The position numbers and the translations under genes were made by a program. Shown here one piece after another: positions 60,701 to 64,000 of a stretch of DNA of 64,000 nucleotides. The notes beneath the pieces were generated by a model. The model ran no database searches and had not been told where the DNA came from. It was given only the letters and a program-made list of their open reading frames with translations. Location: contig JAUPTC010000015.1 of NCBI GenBank assembly GCA_030762895.1, positions 2,894,395 to 2,958,394 on the forward strand, given 5' to 3'. Source of the stretch: Sophora flavescens (taxonomy: Eukaryota; Streptophyta; Magnoliopsida; Fabales; Fabaceae). Each line of letters starts with the position of its first letter. Within the stretch, counting starts at the first letter, position 1.

Positions 60701-63700
60701 ATTGTTTTTGTTCTAGATTAGGGTTTTGAGTTAAAAATAGGGTTTTGGGTAAAAAAATAAGGTTAGAATTCGGGTTTTGGGTTAAAATTAGGTTTCCGGT
60801 CAAACTTTGGGTTTAGGGTCAAAATTAGGGTTTAGGGTTTGTAATTTGGTTTTGAGTTTTAAATATTGGGTCAAAATAGGGTCAAAATAAGGGCTTTGGA
60901 AAAAATTTTGGGTTTTGGGTCCAAATTGGGGTTTTGGGTCAAAAGTTGGGTTTTGGATCCAAATTAGGGTTTTTTGTCAAAGTTAGGGTTTAGGGTTTAA
61001 ATTTGGGTTTTGAGTTTAAAATAGGGTTTTGGGTCAAAATAGGGATAGAGTTAGGGTTTCGGGTCAATATTAGGGTTCTAGGTCAGATTTAGGGTTTAGG
61101 GTTTGAAATAGGGTTTTGAGTTTAAAATAGGGTTTTGGGTCAAAATAGGGTTAGAATCAGTGTTTTGGGTCAAAATTAGGGCTTTGGGTTAAAATTAGGG
61201 TTTTGGGTTAAAATTCGGGTTTATGATCAAAATTAGGGTTTAGGGTTTGAAATAGGGTTTTGGCTCAAAATTAGGTCTTTGGGGTTAAAATTTGGGTTTT
61301 GGGTCATAATTTGGGTTTAGGGTTTGAATTAGGGTTTTGAGTTAAAAATAAGGTTAGAATTAGGGTTTAGGATTTGAAATAGGGTTCAGGGTCTGAAATA
61401 GGGTTTTGAGATAAAAATTGGGTTTCAATTTAAAATTACGGTATCGTGTCAAAATTAGGGCTTTGGGTTAAAATCAGGGTTTTGTGACAAAATTATGGTT
61501 TTTGTTGTAGATTAGGGTTTTGGGTCAAAAATAAGGTTAGAATTAGTGTTTTGGGTCAAAATTTAGGGTTTCGGGGTCAAATTTAGTGTTTAGGTTCAAA
61601 ATTAGGGATTAGGGTTCGATTAGGGTTTTGTGACAAAATTAGGGTTCTGGGTCAATTTTAGGGTTTAGGGTCCAAATTAGGGTTTTGGGTTAAAATTAGG
61701 GTTTTGGATCAAAATTAGGTTTTTGGGTCAAATTTTGGGTTTATGATCAAAATTAGGGTTTAGGGTTTGAATTAGGGTTTCCAGTTAAAAATATGGTTTT
61801 GGGTAAAAAAAAATAAGGTTAGAAATAGGGTTTTGGGTTAAAATTAGGGTTTCGGGTCAAAATTAGAGATTTGGGTTAAAATTAGGGTTTTGGGTGAAAT
61901 TTTGGGTTTAGGAACAAAATTAGGGTTTAGGGTTTGAATTAGGGTTTTGAGTTTAAGATAGGGTTTAGGGTCAAAATTAGGGCCTTGGGGGTTAAAATTT
62001 GTGTTTTGGGTTTTCGGGTCAAAATTAGGTTTTCGGGTCGAACTTTGGGTTTAGGGTCAAAATTAGGGTTTAGGGTTTGAAATTAGGTGTTGAGTTTTAA
62101 ATATTGGGACAAAATAGGGTCAAAATAAGGGCTTTTGGTAAAATTTTAGGTTTTGGGTCCAAATTGGGGTTTTTGGTGAAAAGTTGGGTTTTGGGTCCAA
62201 ATTAGGGTTTTTGGTCAAAATTAGGGTTTAGGGTTTGAATTTGGGTTTTGAGTTAAAAATAGGGTTAGAATTAGGGTTTTGGTTTAAGATTAGGGTTTCG
62301 GGTCAAAATTAGGGTTCTAGGTCAGATTTAGGATTTATGGTCAAAATTAGGGTTTAGGGTTTGAAATTGGGTTTTGAGTTTAAATTGGGGTTTGGGGTCA
62401 AAAATAGGGTTATAATTAGGATTGTGGGTCAACATTAGGGCTTTGGGATAAAATTAGGATTTTGCGTTAAAATTCGGGTTTATGATCAAAATTAGGGTTT
62501 AGAGTTTGAATTAGGGTTGTGCGTTTAAAATAGGGTTTTGGTTCAAAATTAGGGTTTTGGGGTTAAAATTTGGGTTTTGGGTCAAAATTTGGGTTTTGGG
62601 TCAAAATTTGGTTTTTGAGTTTGAATTAGGGTTTTGAGTTAAAAATTAGGTTAGAATTAGGGTTTAGGGTTTGAAATAGGGTTCGGGGTTTGAAATAGGG
62701 GTTTGAGATAAAAATAGGGTTTCGATTTAAAATTAGGGTTTCTGGTCAAAATTAGGGTTCTTGGTCATATTTAGGGTCAAAATTAGGGTTTAGGGTTTAA
62801 AATAAGGTTGAGTTTAAATTATGGTATGGGTAAAAAATACGGTTAAAATTAGGGTTTCCGTCAAAATTACGGCTTTGGGTTAAAATTAGAGTTTTGGGTC
62901 AAAATTATTGTTTTTGTTCTAGATTAGGGTTTTGAGTTAAAAATAGGGTTTTGGGTAAAAAAATAAGGTTAGAATTCGGGTATTGGGTTAAAATTAGGTT
63001 TAGGGTCAAAATTAGGGTTTAGGGTTTGTAATTTGGTTTTGAGTTTTAAATATTGGGTCAAAATAGGGTCAAAATAAGGGCTTTGGAAAAAATTTTGGGT
63101 TTTGGGTCCAAATTGGGGTTTTGGGTCAAAAGTTGGGTTTTGGATCCAAATTAGGGTTTTTGGTCAAAGTTAGGGTTTAGGGTTTAAATTTGGGTTTTGA
63201 GTTTAAAATAGGGTTTTGGGTCAAAATAGGGATAGAGTTAGGGTTTTGGTCAATATTAGGGTTCTAGGTCAGATTTAGGGTTTAGGGTTTGAAATAGGGT
63301 TTTGAGTTTAAAATAGGGTTTTGGGTCAAAATAGGGTTAGAATCAGTGTTTTGGGTCAAAATTAGGGCTTTGGGTTAAAATTAGGGTTTTGGGTTAAAAT
63401 TCGGGTTTATGATCAAAATTAGGGTTTAGGGTTTGAAATAGGGTTTTGGCTCAAAATTAGGTCTTTGGGGTTAAAATTTGGGTTTTGGGTCATAATTTGG
63501 GTTTAGGGTTTGAATTAGGGTTTTGAGTTAAAAATAAGGTTAGAATTAGGGTTTAGGATTTGAAATAGGGTTCAGGGTCTGAAATAGGGTTTTGAGATAA
63601 AAATTGGGTTTCAATTTAAAATTACGGTATCGTGTCAAAATTAGGGCTTTGGGTTAAAATTAGGGTTTTGTGACAAAATTATGGTTTTTGTTGTAGATTA

Positions 63701-64000
63701 GGGTTTTGGGTCAAAAATAAGGTTAGAATTAGGGTTTTGGGTCAAAATTTAGGGTTTCGGGGTCAAATTTAGTGTTTAGGTTCAAAATTAGGGATTAGGG
63801 TTCGATTAGGGTTTTGTGACAAAATTAGGGTTCTGGGTCAAATTTAGGGTTTAGGGTCCAAATTAGGGTTTTGGGTTAAAATTAGGGTTTTGGATCAAAA
63901 TTAGGTTTTTGGGTCAAATTTTGGGTTTAGGATCAAAATTAGGGTTTAGGGTTTGAATTAGGGTTTCCAGTTAAAAATATGGTTTTGCGTAAAAAAAAAT

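Larger units (their letters stand above)
420..64000 (+). repeat. Degenerate TTTAGGG telomere-like satellite array (whole window)
   Basis: All called sequence is built from short words related to TTTAGGG, such as TTAGGG, TTTTGGG, TTTGAAATTGGG and GGGTCAAAATTA. The commonest spacing is about 19 bp, with TTAGGGTTTTGGGTCAAAA as a typical monomer. The G-rich strand is the + strand from end to end, and I see no inverted segment. Perfect TTTAGGG tandems never exceed about three copies, so this is not a functional terminal telomere tract. Known biology: TTTAGGG is the Arabidopsis-type telomere motif, and telomere-derived satellites are known at subtelomeres and pericentromeres of plants. Inference: a telomere-derived satellite that diverged and was then amplified in higher-order units. 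Its chromosomal location cannot be told from this window. Confidence 0.95.
57301..64000 (+). repeat. Second HOR class, ~2.19-2.21 kb, three copies, open at the right edge
   Basis: Several landmarks repeat at about 2.2 kb. CCAGTTAAAAATATGG is at 59576, 61781 and 63967. ATGGGTAAAAAATACGG is at 58431, 60620 and 62826. GGATAGAG is at 58837, 61043 and 63230. GTAGATTAG is at 59302, 61507 and 63693, and CTAGATTAG at 58524, 60713 and 62919. Spacings are 2,186-2,206 bp. The first copy is about 2,147 bp because it lacks roughly 40 bp near 58381. The class shares monomers and many segments with the 1.8-kb units, but carries GGTTCGATTA, GGTTCTGGGTC and TTTTGGCTCAAAATTAGG. The array is cut by the window end. 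Confidence 0.9.

Noticed and set aside
420..64000. CRISPR array
   Set aside because: The repeats are contiguous, with no unique spacers between conserved repeats, and no cas-like gene is present.
57301..64000. Functional terminal telomere
   Set aside because: Exact TTTAGGG tandems reach only about three copies. A terminal tract would be long and nearly perfect.
420..64000. tRNA, rRNA or other structured RNA genes
   Set aside because: I saw no cloverleaf, conserved rRNA core or stable hairpin. The scarcity of C on the + strand makes extended G-C pairing impossible over most of the window.

Overview
No protein-coding gene, RNA gene, transposon or CRISPR array is supported anywhere in this window. 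After an assembly gap (1-419, all N), the whole window to 64000 is one tandem-repeat (satellite) array built from degenerate plant-type telomere motif (TTTAGGG and variants). The + strand is always the G/T-rich strand. Cytosine is scarce, about two to five per 60 bases, and mostly occurs in GTC, GGC and a few fixed CG positions. Telomeres of TTTAGGG type occur in land plants, many green algae, oomycetes and some alveolates. A plant-like nuclear genome is the simplest reading, but the sequence alone does not fix the taxon. The array could be subtelomeric, pericentromeric or another interstitial telomere-like block.

The repeat has at least three nested levels. The lowest is the 7-bp TTTAGGG-like motif. 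Above it is a monomer of about 19 bp, for example TTAGGGTTTTGGGTCAAAA and its TTAAAA, TTTGAA and CCAAA variants. Units differ by whole 19-bp steps. About 95 diverged monomers make a higher-order repeat (HOR) unit of roughly 1.8 kb, 1,851-1,856 bp in the cleanest stretch, marked once per unit by GTAGATTAG. Each unit also holds an internal paralogous pair offset by about 370 bp.

Layout: 420-3563 is degenerate, with no clear HOR register. 3564-7130 holds two diverged HOR units. 7131-34034 holds fifteen units of 1.72-1.82 kb in which many GGG runs are shortened to GG. 34035-45064 holds six cleaner units. 45065-54129 is a rearranged zone: three units carry a 349-bp internal duplication, two carry a shared 494-bp deletion, and one carries a 242-bp deletion. 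54130-57300 is a chimeric transition. 57301-64000 is a second HOR of about 2.19-2.21 kb that runs off the right edge. Sequence variants of this right-hand class reappear in the degenerate left flank and in isolated patches inside the central array, so the 1.8-kb family looks like a younger expansion inside an older telomere-like satellite.

There is no gene system here to describe. The interest lies in the array's evolution (unequal exchange with shared breakpoints, conversion-like patches, two nested HOR families), in its structural potential (recurrent G-quadruplex motifs, extreme strand asymmetry), and in signs that consensus accuracy differs between the left and right halves.
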